Numbered from the stretch's first letter, positions 43,843 to 53,939 are shown. The stretch is DNA of 64,000 nt from SW132 sp038150125 (GCF_038150125.1 NZ_JBBVMF010000015.1:1-64000), one strand, 5' to 3'. The notes: generated by a model not told the origin, from the letters alone. Numbers and translations are program-made.

Positions 43843-44139
43843 CTACTTAGATGCCAGCACATCAACCTTTTCGATAACGGGTTCCGACGCCAGAAGATCG
43901 TCAGCTTTAGCGATTAGTGCCGAAGCAATCTCACCTTCAAGGTGTGCTTTCTGTCCTTCCTCGCCTTCAAACGTGTCATAAATACCGAATGTAGAATCGT
44001 CTATTTTAAATGCAAACCAGTCGATGGTCATGTCTTCGGCTTCAGCCAGCGGGAGGGCACTTTTCAAAAACTCCTCTACTTCATCTTCTTTTCCGGGCTT
44101 GGCTTCTAAACGAGCTAATAGTCCTTTCTTAACAGTCAT
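43843..44139 (-). CDS. Antibiotic biosynthesis monooxygenase (ABM)-domain protein
   Basis: A 98-residue cytoplasmic protein. It fits the dimeric alpha+beta ABM fold: KKGLLARLEAKPGKEDEVEEFLKSALPLAE at the N-terminus, then DWFAFKIDDSTFGIYDTFEGEEGQKAHL and a final ASALIAKADDLLASEPVIEKVDVLA. The W-x-F-x-x-D-x-F-G-I-Y-D-x-F pattern is that of a putative quinol monooxygenase group, but the actual substrate of most members is unknown. It is a single gene; the region upstream is repeat. Confidence 0.85.
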   Translation of the reverse strand: MTVKKGLLARLEAKPGKEDEVEEFLKSALPLAEAEDMTIDWFAFKIDDSTFGIYDTFEGEEGQKAHLEGEIASALIAKADDLLASEPVIEKVDVLASK

Positions 44140-45102
44140 AACAGGGTGGGGTTAATTTCGATTTGTAGTGATGTTTAGCAACACGGTTGCGGCTCATAAT
44201 GATTCCGGATTATTTCGAAGAACGGCTTGTAAATGCTCCTTTTAATAGAAAGGAGATCTCTCCGTGCACTCTCCGCCGGCGGATCGTTTAGTCCCCATAA
44301 GGGGCAGGCGAGATGACAAGGGCGCTGTTTGGGTACAGCGCGGCACATAAAACACAAAAGTAGGACCAGGAGCAGTGATGCGCCGCAAAAGTTATTTGTG
44401 CTGGCGGCGTGGCTATGAACCCTGCACATCTGTAAACCAGAAATGCCGCCTTTCAAACCCCAAAGCCTAGTCATGTCGAGCGCAACACCGGTGCTTTTGC
44501 GGTGTGCAGCCGAGACACCTCTCCGTTCTTAGAACTGATCTGAACAACGGCCTATGTATAATTCCTTCCGATAACGAAGAAATCCTTCCGCTCTGGCGAA
44601 ACCCACGCCTTCGGTTCCCAATCTATCATCGGCAGGATGACAGAGTCGATTTATTGGTAAAGCGCGGCGTGCAAAACTCAACCCTCAAATAAATGAAGTA
44701 TGATTTTGAGCCGCGGGCCAAATGACACTTGCGACGTTGCCCAAACCTTTGCAGGATGATATCTCAATCGCCTCACCGAACACACCCCCAACTTTCACAA
44801 CAACCACAAGACTCTGCCAGGAGACTCTCCGTCAGCCGACGGATTGCACTCTTGCAGGTCTTGTTCACCCTGTCACTCCCTCACTCATTCTCTCCCTCTC
44901 TCCAGTCAGATTAACTGACAGGTTTGAACCAGAAATCACCCCAAAAAATTACTCTTCAAATTTCACACAATACTTAGTAGAAAAAACCGTATATTTAAGG
45001 CTATCAACTTTTCGATTATACCGGCAAAAAAGGGAGATCGGAAATAATCTTATAATCATTCGTCGTCGGGACACTTTTCGAAGGGCGAAACCATCCATTT
45101 TT
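44140..45102. repeat. Repeat block upstream of typA
   Basis: About 44,205-44,700 is a GCGCCGC-family copy (AGCGCGGCACATAAAACAC, GCGCCGCAAAAG, GGCGGCGTGG, TGCCGCC, GTCATGTCGAGCG, CACCGGTGCTTTTGCGGTG). Next comes a ~75-bp unit at about 44,796-44,872 (ACAACCACAAGACTCTGCC ... CACTCTTGCAGGTCTTG) with a second copy at about 49,411-49,481. The typA promoter must lie in the last ~200 bp, but no motif was recognised. An open frame runs upstream of typA from 44,722 but is composed of this repeat. Confidence 0.6.
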
Positions 45103-46923
45103 ATGACACAAGATATCAGAAATATCGCCATTATTGCTCACGTAGATCACGGAAAAACCACGCTTGTGGACCAGATGCTGCGGCAGAGCGGAACATTCAG
45201 AGAGAACGAGCAGGTTACCGAGCGGGTAATGGACTCGGGAGACCTCGAAAAAGAGAAGGGCATTACAATTAGCTCAAAGAATACTACCATTGTCTGGAAT
45301 GATACAAAAATCAACATTGTAGACACTCCGGGTCACGCCGATTTTGGTGGTGAAGTAGAACGTATCCTTAAAATGGTGAACGGCGTAATTCTGCTCGTTG
45401 ATGCTGCTGAAGGCCCCCTTCCCCAAACTAAATTCGTACTTCGAAAATCGCTCGATCTCGGATACCAGCCCATCGTGCTCATCAACAAAATTGACCGTAA
45501 AGACGCTCGGCCGGATGCCGTGCTCGACATGGTTTTCGACCTGTTTGTACAGCTCGATGCCACAGACGAACAGCTCGATTTCCCGGTTCTGTATGCCGCC
45601 GCAATTGATGGTTATGCCAAGGAAGAGCTCGAAGATGAAAATGTTGATATGGCACCGCTGTTTGATAAAATCGTGGATCACATCCCGCCGCCTGAACAGG
45701 TAATGGATGCCCCTTTCAAAATGCTGATCAGCAGCGTAGACTGGAACGACTACGTCGGCCGGATTGCGATTGGCCGTGTAGAGCAGGGCACTATCAAAAC
45801 CAACCAGGAAATTGTACTTCTTGACAGAAAAGGCAATCAAAAGGCAAAAGGAAAGGCCACCAAACTCTTTACATTTAAAGGATTGAATCGTGAGCCGGTT
45901 GACCAGGCTTTTGCAGGCGACATTTTTGCGATGGCCGGCTACGAAGCGGTTGAAATTGGTGATACGCTTACAGCCATTGAAGATCCTACACCGCTTGACT
46001 ATTACGACATTGATCAGCCAACAATGGCGATGTATTTCCGCGTGAACAACTCGCCTTTTGCCGGCCTGGAGGGTGATTATGTGACATCGAACATGATCAA
46101 AGACCGTCTGAATAAAGAGATACGGACCAACGTCTCTATCCGCGTTGAGCAGACCGATAACCCCGACATTTTCAGGGTAGCAGGCCGTGGAGAACTCCAG
46201 CTTTCTATCTTGATCGAGACAATGAGGCGTGAAGGTTTTGAGTTTGCTGTATCACGTCCTGAGGTGCTCTATCGTGAAGTAGACGGAAAGCTTCACGAGC
46301 CATTTGAGGAAGTAGTTGTGGATGTTCATACCGACTACAGCAACAAGGTGATTGATAACCTTCAGAAACGAAAAGGGATCATGACGTCGATGGTTCAGGA
46401 AGGAGAGAACAACCGAATTGAATTCAAAGTCCCATCAAGAGGGTTGATTGGATTTCGCGGTGAGATGCTGACCGAAACACGCGGCACCGGCATCATGCAC
46501 CAGCAATTTGACGAATACGGACCGTTCGCCGGTGATATTCCCGGGCGTACCCGCGGCGCGCTGATCTCTCTCGAGAAAGGTGATGTGACACCGTACGCAC
46601 TGGAAGGACTTCAGGATCGCGGTCAGTTTATCGTGCAACCGGGCGACCCTGTTTATACAGGCCAGGTTGTGGGAATTAACAATCGTGCGGATGACCTGGT
46701 GATAAATGTGGTTAAGAAGAAAAATCTGACCAACCACCGGGCCACTCAAACATCCGATTCCGTAAAAATCGGCCAGGCTAAAAAGATGAGCCTTGAGCAG
46801 TGCATCGAGTTTATCGACAACGATGAGCTGTTGGAAGTAACGCCAAAAAGCCTGAGAATCCGCAAAACGTATCTCGACCATAACGAGAGAAAGCGGGCAG
46901 AAAAAACAAAAGAGTTTGCCTAA
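45103..46923 (+). CDS. typA: Ribosome-associated translational GTPase TypA/BipA
   Basis: A 606-residue GTPase when started at ATG 45,103 (MTQDIRNIAIIAHVDHGKTT). The start is supported by the family's fixed N-terminus; 127 further upstream codons are repeat DNA. The G motifs are G1 AHVDHGKTT, switch I with GITISSKNT, G3 VDTPGHADFGGEVERIL and G4 LINKIDRKDARPD. Domains II, III and V follow, and the TypA-specific C-terminal domain contains SRGLIGFRGEMLTETRGTG and NVVKKKNLTNHRATQTSDSVK. It binds the 70S ribosome and aids 50S assembly and stress responses such as cold growth. It is a single gene. Confidence 0.97.
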   Translation: MTQDIRNIAIIAHVDHGKTTLVDQMLRQSGTFRENEQVTERVMDSGDLEKEKGITISSKNTTIVWNDTKINIVDTPGHADFGGEVERILKMVNGVILLVDAAEGPLPQTKFVLRKSLDLGYQPIVLINKIDRKDARPDAVLDMVFDLFVQLDATDEQLDFPVLYAAAIDGYAKEELEDENVDMAPLFDKIVDHIPPPEQVMDAPFKMLISSVDWNDYVGRIAIGRVEQGTIKTNQEIVLLDRKGNQKAKGKATKLFTFKGLNREPVDQAFAGDIFAMAGYEAVEIGDTLTAIEDPTPLDYYDIDQPTMAMYFRVNNSPFAGLEGDYVTSNMIKDRLNKEIRTNVSIRVEQTDNPDIFRVAGRGELQLSILIETMRREGFEFAVSRPEVLYREVDGKLHEPFEEVVVDVHTDYSNKVIDNLQKRKGIMTSMVQEGENNRIEFKVPSRGLIGFRGEMLTETRGTGIMHQQFDEYGPFAGDIPGRTRGALISLEKGDVTPYALEGLQDRGQFIVQPGDPVYTGQVVGINNRADDLVINVVKKKNLTNHRATQTSDSVKIGQAKKMSLEQCIEFIDNDELLEVTPKSLRIRKTYLDHNERKRAEKTKEFA

Positions 46924-46929
46924 ACGTAC

Positions 46930-46949
46930 CTCGGGTCGCCTGACCCGAG
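46930..46949 (+). terminator. Hairpin directly after typA
   Basis: CTCGGGTC-GCCT-GACCCGAG starts 6 bp after the typA stop. It is a perfect 8-bp stem with a 4-nt loop but is not followed by a T-run, so intrinsic termination is only possible. It could also be part of the repeat field that follows. Confidence 0.5.
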
Positions 46950-47423
46950 AGGTTAGGGATCCTTATTGAACAACGGCATACTAAAACACCTGCCAAGAAC
47001 AGGGGGATCCTTCCGTTCCGGCGAAAAGCACGCCTCCGGTCAGGATGACAAGATCGTTGATAAGGTAGGCACGGCGCATTAAACTCAGAAAAAGAACAAT
47101 GCTTGATACCGCGCCGTGAACAGCCAATGTAGTGAAGTGGATCTTAAACTCCTCCAATCACTCCATCTTTCCATCTCTCCATCTTTCCATCTCTCCCTAA
47201 CTCCCTCACGTTTCAACTAATCCTTCTGTCAAAATAAAACCCCTGTTAACAAGTGTAAAACAAACACATCTAAAGGAAGGCTATTCGTATATAAAAACTT
47301 TTTTTGCTATCATTTAATGATTCACTGCTTTCGGGAAGCACCTACAGGTATGTGATTCGTTTTAGAATTGGCTTTCAGCTCTACTTATACAATCATCAGC
47401 CAGATCAACATATTGGCGTATCA
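46950..47423. repeat. Intergenic repeats after typA
   Basis: A short GCGCCGC-family fragment (AGGCACGGCGCATTAAACTC ... ACCGCGCCGTGAAC) lies at 46,970-47,120. It is followed by an 8-bp tandem tract at about 47,160-47,205 (CCATCTTT, CCATCTCT alternating). The region before 47,424 has a TATAAAAAC-type AT stretch. No gene is supported. Confidence 0.55.
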
Positions 47424-48683
47424 ATGAACACAAAATGGAATTTTGCAGGTGTTTTCTGCTATACACTGCTGCTATTAACACATTCACCTATCATGGCTCA
47501 GTCCATTGTGTCAGATCCTGCCCCTCGCGTTTACATCGACTGTAATCGGTGTGATTACAACCACATAAGACGCGAGATCCCGTTCGTGGACTATGTGAGA
47601 GAACCCGCACAAGCGGATGTTCATATATTTATTACCGATCAAGAAACAGGGGATGGCGGGCGAAGTTATGAGTTTTCATTCTTAGGTCGCCGGGAATTTG
47701 TTGATATGGATTTTGAGTTTGTGCAAACAGTGGGGCGAAATGCAACTGAAAGCGAAATACGGGAAGAAATAAATAATGTGATCCGGATGGGGCTCTTTCC
47801 TTATATGTTGCGCACGTCGGGGGCATCCGGATTTTCCCTGAGCTATGAGATGGGGGAGGAAGCTCTTTCTTCTGGCACAGCCGTTGAAGATCCCTGGAAT
47901 TATTGGGTATTTGAGATCTACGCAGGATCTCTAAGTCTCGAGATGGAATCGAACCAAACCGAATTTGATTCGCGCTGGGGGTTTTTTGCCAATAAAGTGA
48001 CAGAGGAGTGGAAAATTCAATTTCGACCCTATTTTAACTATTCTTATGATGAAATTGAGCGGTCTGATGATGATCAAATTCAGAGCCGCCGCCATAGGCA
48101 TGGTATCGACAGTTATGCCATTCGCAGCATTAGTAATCATTGGTCAGCCGGCCTGTTTGGTGATTATCTCACCCGAAATGATCAGAATATTCGCCATCAA
48201 ATAGAGATACAGCCGGGGATCGAGTACAGTTTGCTTCCATATGATATTGCCACGCGGAAAGAAATCAAATTTTCCTATAGGATAGGTTATAGTTATGCAG
48301 ATTACTACGATGAGACAATCTTTAATAAACTTGACGAACATCTGCTCAATCACCGAATTACGGCTTCAGTGGGTATAGAACAGCCGTGGGGATCTATCAG
48401 TGGCGGGCTGCAAGGATCGCATTACTTTCACGATTTCGAAAAAAGAAGGGCTGAGTTCTTTGGCAGGGTATCGGTTCGTCTGTATGAGGGATTAGAGATG
48501 AGTGCCGGTGCCAGTTTTGAGGTGATTCGCGATCAGTTGTCTCTTCGCCTCGGAGATGCAAGCCTGGAGGATGTACTGTTGCGGCAGCAGGAATTATCGA
48601 CAGACTTTGAGCTTTCGGGTTTTATCGCCCTCTCCTACACGTTTGGATCGGATTTCGCCAATATTGTAAATACTCGATTTTGA
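47424..48683 (+). CDS. Outer-membrane beta-barrel protein, unknown role
   Basis: A 419-residue exported protein. ATG 47,424 gives the signal MNTKWNFAGVFCYTLLLLTHSPIMA; the longer frame from 47,304 has no signal and is rejected. A periplasmic N-terminal part (PRVYIDCNRCDYNHIRREIPFV, with a Cys pair that may form a disulfide) is followed, from about residue 130, by a beta-barrel with alternating strands, ending IVNTRF with a terminal Phe. A soluble start plus barrel, and DVHIFITDQETGDGGRSYEF like a small adhesion domain, suggest a surface or translocation function, but none is identified. The next gene starts 3 bp after the stop, so they form an operon. Confidence 0.75.
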   Translation: MNTKWNFAGVFCYTLLLLTHSPIMAQSIVSDPAPRVYIDCNRCDYNHIRREIPFVDYVREPAQADVHIFITDQETGDGGRSYEFSFLGRREFVDMDFEFVQTVGRNATESEIREEINNVIRMGLFPYMLRTSGASGFSLSYEMGEEALSSGTAVEDPWNYWVFEIYAGSLSLEMESNQTEFDSRWGFFANKVTEEWKIQFRPYFNYSYDEIERSDDDQIQSRRHRHGIDSYAIRSISNHWSAGLFGDYLTRNDQNIRHQIEIQPGIEYSLLPYDIATRKEIKFSYRIGYSYADYYDETIFNKLDEHLLNHRITASVGIEQPWGSISGGLQGSHYFHDFEKRRAEFFGRVSVRLYEGLEMSAGASFEVIRDQLSLRLGDASLEDVLLRQQELSTDFELSGFIALSYTFGSDFANIVNTRF

Positions 48684-48686
48684 CCC

Positions 48687-49244
48687 ATGACACTCGCGAA
48701 AAACAAGCTTAAAGCAACAGCCCATATGATTATTTCCCGGCCCGGAGTTCATTATGTGGTGATTTTCATTGCTGGTCTGTTGTTAGCAGGTCCGGCAGAA
48801 GGCCAGTCGCTTGCGAATTCACCCGACGGGCATTCCATCAGTGTGTATGGAGGAGCTGGTATCTCAACACTCGGACCTGGCATTTCAGCAGGTATTACTG
48901 CTAGAAATGGGGGACACCAATTTATCTTTCGGGGAGTAAGCACCGATATGGAACCGGCAAGTGAAACATGGGAGATCGCGGTCTTATATGGACGAGTGAT
49001 TATGTTTCGTGCGCTTCACCTATCCGCGGGAGCCGGGGTTGGAGTTGTTGGTGGCAGGGGCTATACACAGTTTTTTGCGAGCGGTAAAGAAGAGAATCTT
49101 GATACAATGATCGGGTTCCCGCTTGACGGCCGAATTGTATGGAAGCCTGTTCGGCAAGCAGGACTCGGCCTCAATGGTTTTGCCAACGTGAATACTGTTC
49201 AGCCATTCGGGGGAGTCGCCCTGACACTGCATCTGAGTATTTGA
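48687..49244 (+). CDS. Small outer-membrane/exported protein
   Basis: A 185-residue protein that starts 3 bp after the previous stop. The first ATG gives MTLAKNKLKATAHMIISRPG; an internal Met (14) is the likelier signal start, giving MIISRPGVHYVVIFIAGLLLAGPAEGQ. The mature ~150 residues are glycine-rich with alternating strands (SISVYGGAGISTLGPGISAGITAR, LSAGAGVGVVGGRGYTQFF) and end in VALTLHLSI. This fits an eight-strand outer-membrane barrel. The pairing with the larger barrel suggests the two work together. The function is unknown. Confidence 0.65.
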   Translation: MTLAKNKLKATAHMIISRPGVHYVVIFIAGLLLAGPAEGQSLANSPDGHSISVYGGAGISTLGPGISAGITARNGGHQFIFRGVSTDMEPASETWEIAVLYGRVIMFRALHLSAGAGVGVVGGRGYTQFFASGKEENLDTMIGFPLDGRIVWKPVRQAGLGLNGFANVNTVQPFGGVALTLHLSI

Positions 49245-49544
49245 CAAATAAAATAATCTGGCCGCCAACATCGATAGGATGATCGTGCTCACCCACTAAA
49301 AGGTTGAACTCAAACTCGCTTCTTCGCACTTTCAATCCATCACTTCATCTCTCTTTTTTCTTCGGTCACCGGTCCTCCGTCTCCCGTCATTCTTCCCTCA
49401 TCCAATCACTCTTTCACAACAACCACAAGACTCTGCCAGGAGACTCACTGTCGTTCGGCACTCTTGCAGGTCTCGTTCACCCACTCACTCCATCTCTCAT
49501 TCACTCCATCACAAATTCCCAAACCACCTGATCAACCAATCAAT

Positions 49545-50576
49545 CTAATTAACCATCGTGTGCTGCGATGCAGTCATTAGATCACGCCAGGTTCTGTTAA
49601 AGCGACTGGTTTCATCGAGGACCTTCATCCCGCTTAGTTTATAGGTCTCCAAAGCGGTTTCGCGACAGGTTTGAGCCAGAGAGCTGGCGGTTTTATTGAC
49701 GCGGGAGATGCGGGCTTGAGAGCCTTGAAGTGTGTCGCTGCATTCTTTCCATAGCTGTGAAACACTATCGTGAAGGGTCGTGCGATTATGATGAAGCCTT
49801 TCAATAGACTCGCGAATCGTCAGGGGCTGACCAATATGCTGTTCGGCTTCATCAAGAAAAGCAAACGTCATGCCCAGGATAGAAGAGGCGATGGCGGCAG
49901 GTGCATAGCCCATAAATGGATAGTGAAATAGTGGCTTGCCCTCGTGTTCGGGGCGGGGTTCAAGTACAAACGATCGTTCTTCAGAGATTTCAAGATCGGT
50001 GACGCTGAAATCGTGGCTGGCTGACGCTTTGAGTCCGAAGCTCCTCCAGGTATCGAGCTTCTCGATTTCATCAGGCAGAAAAGCCATGGCACGGATCTCG
50101 GGTTCGTTGGCTGGGTTATTTGTTCTATTCTCAACCCTGCAATTTGCGGTGAATAGGGTGGCGTGATGAATACCACTAATATATTTCCAGCGTCCGTTAA
50201 TACGATATGTACCCTCGCCAGTGTATTTGGCAGTTCCGGCAGGATAGCCCGATCCGGCCGTAAATGCGGCAGGGTTACGAAAGATTTTCCGGGCAAATTC
50301 CTGGTCCATAAAGGCACTGAAAAGTCCTGCACCGGCGCCCAGTTTAACCGTCCACCCAAAACTGCCGTCCAGGCGGGAAGCTTCCTCATAAAAATCGAGC
50401 TGATTCGGCACCGGCATCTCATGGCCGCCCATAGATTCGGGAACCGACAGGTGAAATAGTTTTTTCCTCTCTGCCAGCTGTAGAAGTTTTGGCGTAAATG
50501 TACCGGCCGCCTCAGCCTTCGGGGCTTGTTGCTTGATGAGTTCTTCCTCTTCAGACGTAAAAAACGGTTTCTTCAT
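49545..50576 (-). CDS. Acyl-CoA dehydrogenase-like flavoprotein (type 2 C-terminal)
   Basis: A 343-residue protein, shorter than standard acyl-CoA dehydrogenases. It opens with a helical N-domain (EEELIKQQAPKAEAAGTFTPKLLQLAERKKLF) and continues LSVPESMGGHEMPVPNQLDFYEEASRLDGSFGW. The middle part is beta-rich (TFRINGRWKYISGIHHATLF-like), and the C-terminus is an alpha bundle as in the acyl-CoA_dh_2 group. That group includes flavin-dependent monooxygenases and hydroxylases as well as dehydrogenases. There is no clear acid in the usual catalytic place, so the reaction is open. It is a single gene, with the AidB-like protein far away. Confidence 0.75.
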   Translation of the reverse strand: MKKPFFTSEEEELIKQQAPKAEAAGTFTPKLLQLAERKKLFHLSVPESMGGHEMPVPNQLDFYEEASRLDGSFGWTVKLGAGAGLFSAFMDQEFARKIFRNPAAFTAGSGYPAGTAKYTGEGTYRINGRWKYISGIHHATLFTANCRVENRTNNPANEPEIRAMAFLPDEIEKLDTWRSFGLKASASHDFSVTDLEISEERSFVLEPRPEHEGKPLFHYPFMGYAPAAIASSILGMTFAFLDEAEQHIGQPLTIRESIERLHHNRTTLHDSVSQLWKECSDTLQGSQARISRVNKTASSLAQTCRETALETYKLSGMKVLDETSRFNRTWRDLMTASQHTMVN

Positions 50577-51399
50577 GAATAGCAGTAATTTAGCGTGTGA
50601 TAATAAAACGAGAAAGAAGATAAGGAATGGAGAGTATAGTAATGTTCAAAAAGTTCAACTTGGAGAAGGGGAAAAAAGAGAAAGGTGTGACGGAGAGGCT
50701 GTGGAACTATTCAATTGTTAAACCGATGGACAAATGACCTTACTAGACTTACTCATTCACTACCAACTCTTTCTCAAAATCATCAGTTTTACTATGCGCA
50801 AAAGCATAACACTCAATCATTCAACAACAGAGTTTTTCCAGCGATTACGAATGTGGATGGGGCGGAAAAAAACAGGAGAGGTCAACCTGTTGCTTGGAAG
50901 AAAAGTTTTACTTGAAGTTGTTCTTATAAAGATACAGGCTTTTGACCCACTCGGCCAAACAAGATTATTTATGTATTAGTAATGTATGTTAAAATGTAAG
51001 CGATATATGTTCAGGTACTATAAAAGTATAGTAAAGGTAGCTCAAAATATGTCTCTGTAAAAGAAAAAAGTTCAGGATTGTAATAGAATAGTATTCATTT
51101 GAGAGTTTTATTTAACTTGGAGAAGGCTTTGTAAAACGGGGGCTTTTTTAGTTACGCCCTCCGTTCGCCCTTTATATGCTCATTACTGTTTTGGAGATCC
51201 CGTACCGGAGTAAGGGATAACTGTTGATAAGGTTTTGCAAAGCTCTCTGGTTCAGATAGTTCTGTCTGCCTTTCCCATTCCACTTTAAACCGACCGAACG
51301 GCTAAGATACAGGTTACGTGATTGATTTCGCCATATGTAACTTACGCTCTATTTATTACATTGAAGTGTCAACTACAACAGCATATAGTCTCAAAATCT
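50577..51399. repeat. Intergenic stretch with a divergent copy of the cassette repeat
   Basis: About 50,880-50,990 reads GTTGTTCTTATAAAGATACAG then TTTTGACCCACTCGGCCAAA and an AT-rich end. This matches the core of the repeats at 58, 60 and 63 kb (ATACAGCTATTTGACCCACTCGG). It is the only copy outside the 57-64 kb zone and is in the same orientation. Short open frames at 50,715-50,980 are in this repeat and are not supported as genes. 51,120-51,260 has GATCCCGTACCGGAGTAAGGG-type fragments. The gene at 51,400 starts after this. Confidence 0.55.
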
Positions 51400-53619
51400 A
51401 TGGCAGAGTCATCAGCAGGGTCGTTGCAAGAGCAGGTTGAGGAACAAGAATCCACCGTCCAGCAGAAATATGGAACTTTTGGCGGAGTGTTTGTGCCTAC
51501 GCTCCTTACAATCCTTGGTGTGATTCTATTTGTACGTCATGGCTGGGTAATTGGTAACGCCGGCCTGCTTGGAGGGCTGGGGATTGTCACCATCTCATTT
51601 GTAATTGTAACGTTCACGGCGCTTTCTATGTCGTGCATCACCACTAACATTAGGATAAGAGCGGGGGGCGCCTATTCCATTATTTCGCAATCACTTGGAC
51701 TTGAGGTAGGCGGCAGCGTAGGCATACCGCTATACCTGGCACAAACGTTCGCCATTACGATGTATATTTTTGGTTTCAGAGAAGGCTGGCTGTACATTTT
51801 TCCCGATCACCCGGCGCTGGCGGTAGACGTCATCGTATTTACCATTTTATTCATCGTAGCTTTTCTGAGTGCCAGGCTGGCGTTTCGAATTCAGTATATC
51901 ATCCTGGCAGTTATTATTGCAGCCTTGCTATCTATTGTCGCCAGTGTCTTTTTCGGGGTGATGCAGTACGAACCTCAGTGGGTGGGAGAATTTCCGGGGT
52001 CGCAAGTGGGGGATTCTACCGGCGTCAGTTTCTGGGTCGTGTTTGCTGTTTTCTTTCCCGCTGCAACTGGTATTATGGCCGGAGCGAACATGTCTGGCGA
52101 GCTTAAAAATCCTAAAAAAAGTATTCCTTTAGGCACCATCTCCGCAATCCTGATTTGTTATGTCGTTTATGTTCTCAGCGGCTACTGGCTGTCGACCGTG
52201 GCCACGCCGGAGGAGTTGGTAACGAATTACAACGTGATGATTGATTACGCCTTTTCGCCGCCGGCGGTTTTAGCCGGGCTTCTGGGTGCCACGTTTTCCT
52301 CAGCGCTGGCCTCTATCGTGGGGGCTCCGCGTATACTCCAGGCGCTCGGTGACCACCGTATTTTTCCCGGCGGTGAGCTGTTCTCCAAACTGGCTGGAAA
52401 CGGTGAACCTCGCAATGCTATCCTTCTCACGGGAGGCATAGTCCTTGCGACGCTCATGGTGCGCGATCTCAATACCATTGCGCCGCTTATCACCATGTTT
52501 TTTCTGATTACATACATGATGATTAACCTGGTCGTGCTGATCGAGCAGCGGATGGATATGGTAAGCTTTCGCCCGACCTTCCCGGTGCCTCGATTTGTCC
52601 CGCTAATCGGCACGCTTGGATGCCTGTTTACAATGTTCATTATCAACGCAACGTTTGGCCTAATCGCAATAGCATTTGTGATTTCCGCCTATCTCTATCT
52701 TACCAATCGTCACCTGAAAGTGCCCTATGGCGATATGCGTAGCGGGCTGTTTGTGTCTCTGGCTGAATGGGCTGCGAAACGGGTGTCACTGCTTCCTGAG
52801 GAAAACGAACGGGCCTGGAAAGCAAATTTACTGGTGCCGGTGCAGAGTTCGCGGGAGCTGAGGGGCAGTTTCAGCCTGATACGCAATCTTGTATATCCGA
52901 AAGGGTCTATCAAACTCATTGGAATTGCCGAGAAGTCGGATACCGATAAAATAAGGGATGACCTGTACACTCTTGCCAGTTCATTTAGCCGGGAAAACGT
53001 ATATACACGCTGGTCGGTCATTGACTCTTCTCACTATAAAGAAGCGATGCTCAACTCGCTGCAAACCCTGCAGGGTACATTTTTTAAACCAAATATCCTG
53101 TTTCTCAGGGTCACCAATGACAGAAGTAAAGATGATGTGATTCAATCAGTCATTGAAGAAATCAGTAATTATGATATGGGGCTGCAGCTTTATTTTGAAG
53201 ATCCCCTGGCTCAGCTTGGCCGCCAGGCTAGTATAAATGTTTGGATAAGAGAACAAAGTCCGGAATGGAATCTGGATATGGAACTGGGCAATATTGACCT
53301 GGCACTGCTATCTGCATTCAAGCTCAAGAAAAACTGGAATGCTGAAATGCGGGTAATCACCGTTGTTGAAGAAGCAGAGGTAGAAAACGCATATGTGTAC
53401 CTGGAAAATCTGCTGGACGTGGCCCGGCTGAAAGATGCAATTCCACATGTCGAACTCGGAACCTTTGAAGAGGCTCTGCAAACCGCACCCCAGGCAGATG
53501 TAGATTTCTTTGGTCTTCCTCCAAAACCTGTGATAGATGAACTTCGCACCTACGTTGAACTCACCCGGTCCGCCTGCGTGTTTGTGGCCGACTCCGGTAA
53601 TGAAAGTATACTGGCGTGA
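51400..53619 (+). CDS. SLC12-type cation-chloride cotransporter
   Basis: A 739-residue membrane protein when started at ATG 51,400 (MAESSAGSLQEQ). An extension to 51,322 is possible but unneeded. Twelve hydrophobic helices span about residues 30-460 (APC superfamily). Family signature in TM6: FFPAATGIMAGANMSGELKNPKKSIPLGT. It also carries a hydrophilic ~270-residue C-terminal domain (from about 465), as in eukaryotic NKCC/KCC proteins (LLVPVQSSRELRGSFSLIRNLVYPKGSI). Eukaryotic members carry K+, Na+ and Cl-; the ion set of bacterial ones is little known. With the K+ channel gene 1.3 kb downstream, it points to salt and K+ balance, as expected for a halophile. Confidence 0.9.
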   Translation: MAESSAGSLQEQVEEQESTVQQKYGTFGGVFVPTLLTILGVILFVRHGWVIGNAGLLGGLGIVTISFVIVTFTALSMSCITTNIRIRAGGAYSIISQSLGLEVGGSVGIPLYLAQTFAITMYIFGFREGWLYIFPDHPALAVDVIVFTILFIVAFLSARLAFRIQYIILAVIIAALLSIVASVFFGVMQYEPQWVGEFPGSQVGDSTGVSFWVVFAVFFPAATGIMAGANMSGELKNPKKSIPLGTISAILICYVVYVLSGYWLSTVATPEELVTNYNVMIDYAFSPPAVLAGLLGATFSSALASIVGAPRILQALGDHRIFPGGELFSKLAGNGEPRNAILLTGGIVLATLMVRDLNTIAPLITMFFLITYMMINLVVLIEQRMDMVSFRPTFPVPRFVPLIGTLGCLFTMFIINATFGLIAIAFVISAYLYLTNRHLKVPYGDMRSGLFVSLAEWAAKRVSLLPEENERAWKANLLVPVQSSRELRGSFSLIRNLVYPKGSIKLIGIAEKSDTDKIRDDLYTLASSFSRENVYTRWSVIDSSHYKEAMLNSLQTLQGTFFKPNILFLRVTNDRSKDDVIQSVIEEISNYDMGLQLYFEDPLAQLGRQASINVWIREQSPEWNLDMELGNIDLALLSAFKLKKNWNAEMRVITVVEEAEVENAYVYLENLLDVARLKDAIPHVELGTFEEALQTAPQADVDFFGLPPKPVIDELRTYVELTRSACVFVADSGNESILA

Positions 53620-53722
53620 TTGAGTCTGGTTAATGGGGGGACTAAAAGCCCCGTCAAAATTCCAGCCGATAACAAGGAGACCCCTCGGCTGCGCTCGGGG
53701 TGACAATTGTGCCAGGATTGTT

Positions 53723-53810
53723 AAGCGCGGCGCGCAAAGCACATAAATAGAGCCAGGTTTAGTCTCACGCCGCGTGCCAGGTTATGTTGGCGGCGCGGGA
53801 AAGAGTGTTG
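53723..53810 (+). repeat. GCGCCGC-family repeat
   Basis: AGCGCGGCGCGCAAAGCAC, CACGCCGCGTGCCAGG and GGCGGCGCGGG in the same order as at 56.9 and 57.3 kb. It is followed at 53,856 by a 60-bp element in reverse. Confidence 0.7.
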
Positions 53811-53855
53811 CATGCTTCTGACTTGGAAGCACCACCCTTGTCATTAGAAATCACC

Positions 53856-53918
53856 TTGTCATATAGAGCTCCGAATTTTGCCCCAAAAACCGATGCAACA
53901 CCATTTAAGAGGAGACAG
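53856..53918 (-). mobile_element. 63-bp CTGTCA/TGACAG element, copy 3
   Basis: Reverse complement of the 11,230 unit; the ends have drifted (TTGTCA and AGACAG), and the centre ATTTTGCCCC...GCAACACCATTTAAG is kept. Confidence 0.65.
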
Positions 53919-53939
53919 GGGAAATCCAGGCTCAGGCTC

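Noticed and set aside
44722..45102. 127-codon N-terminal extension of typA
   Set aside because: It consists of repeat DNA and lies before the family's fixed start MTQDIRNIAIIAHVDHGKTT.
50715..50979. Short plus-strand open frames before the cotransporter
   Set aside because: They lie within a diverged cassette-repeat copy, overlap each other in different frames and have no start signal.
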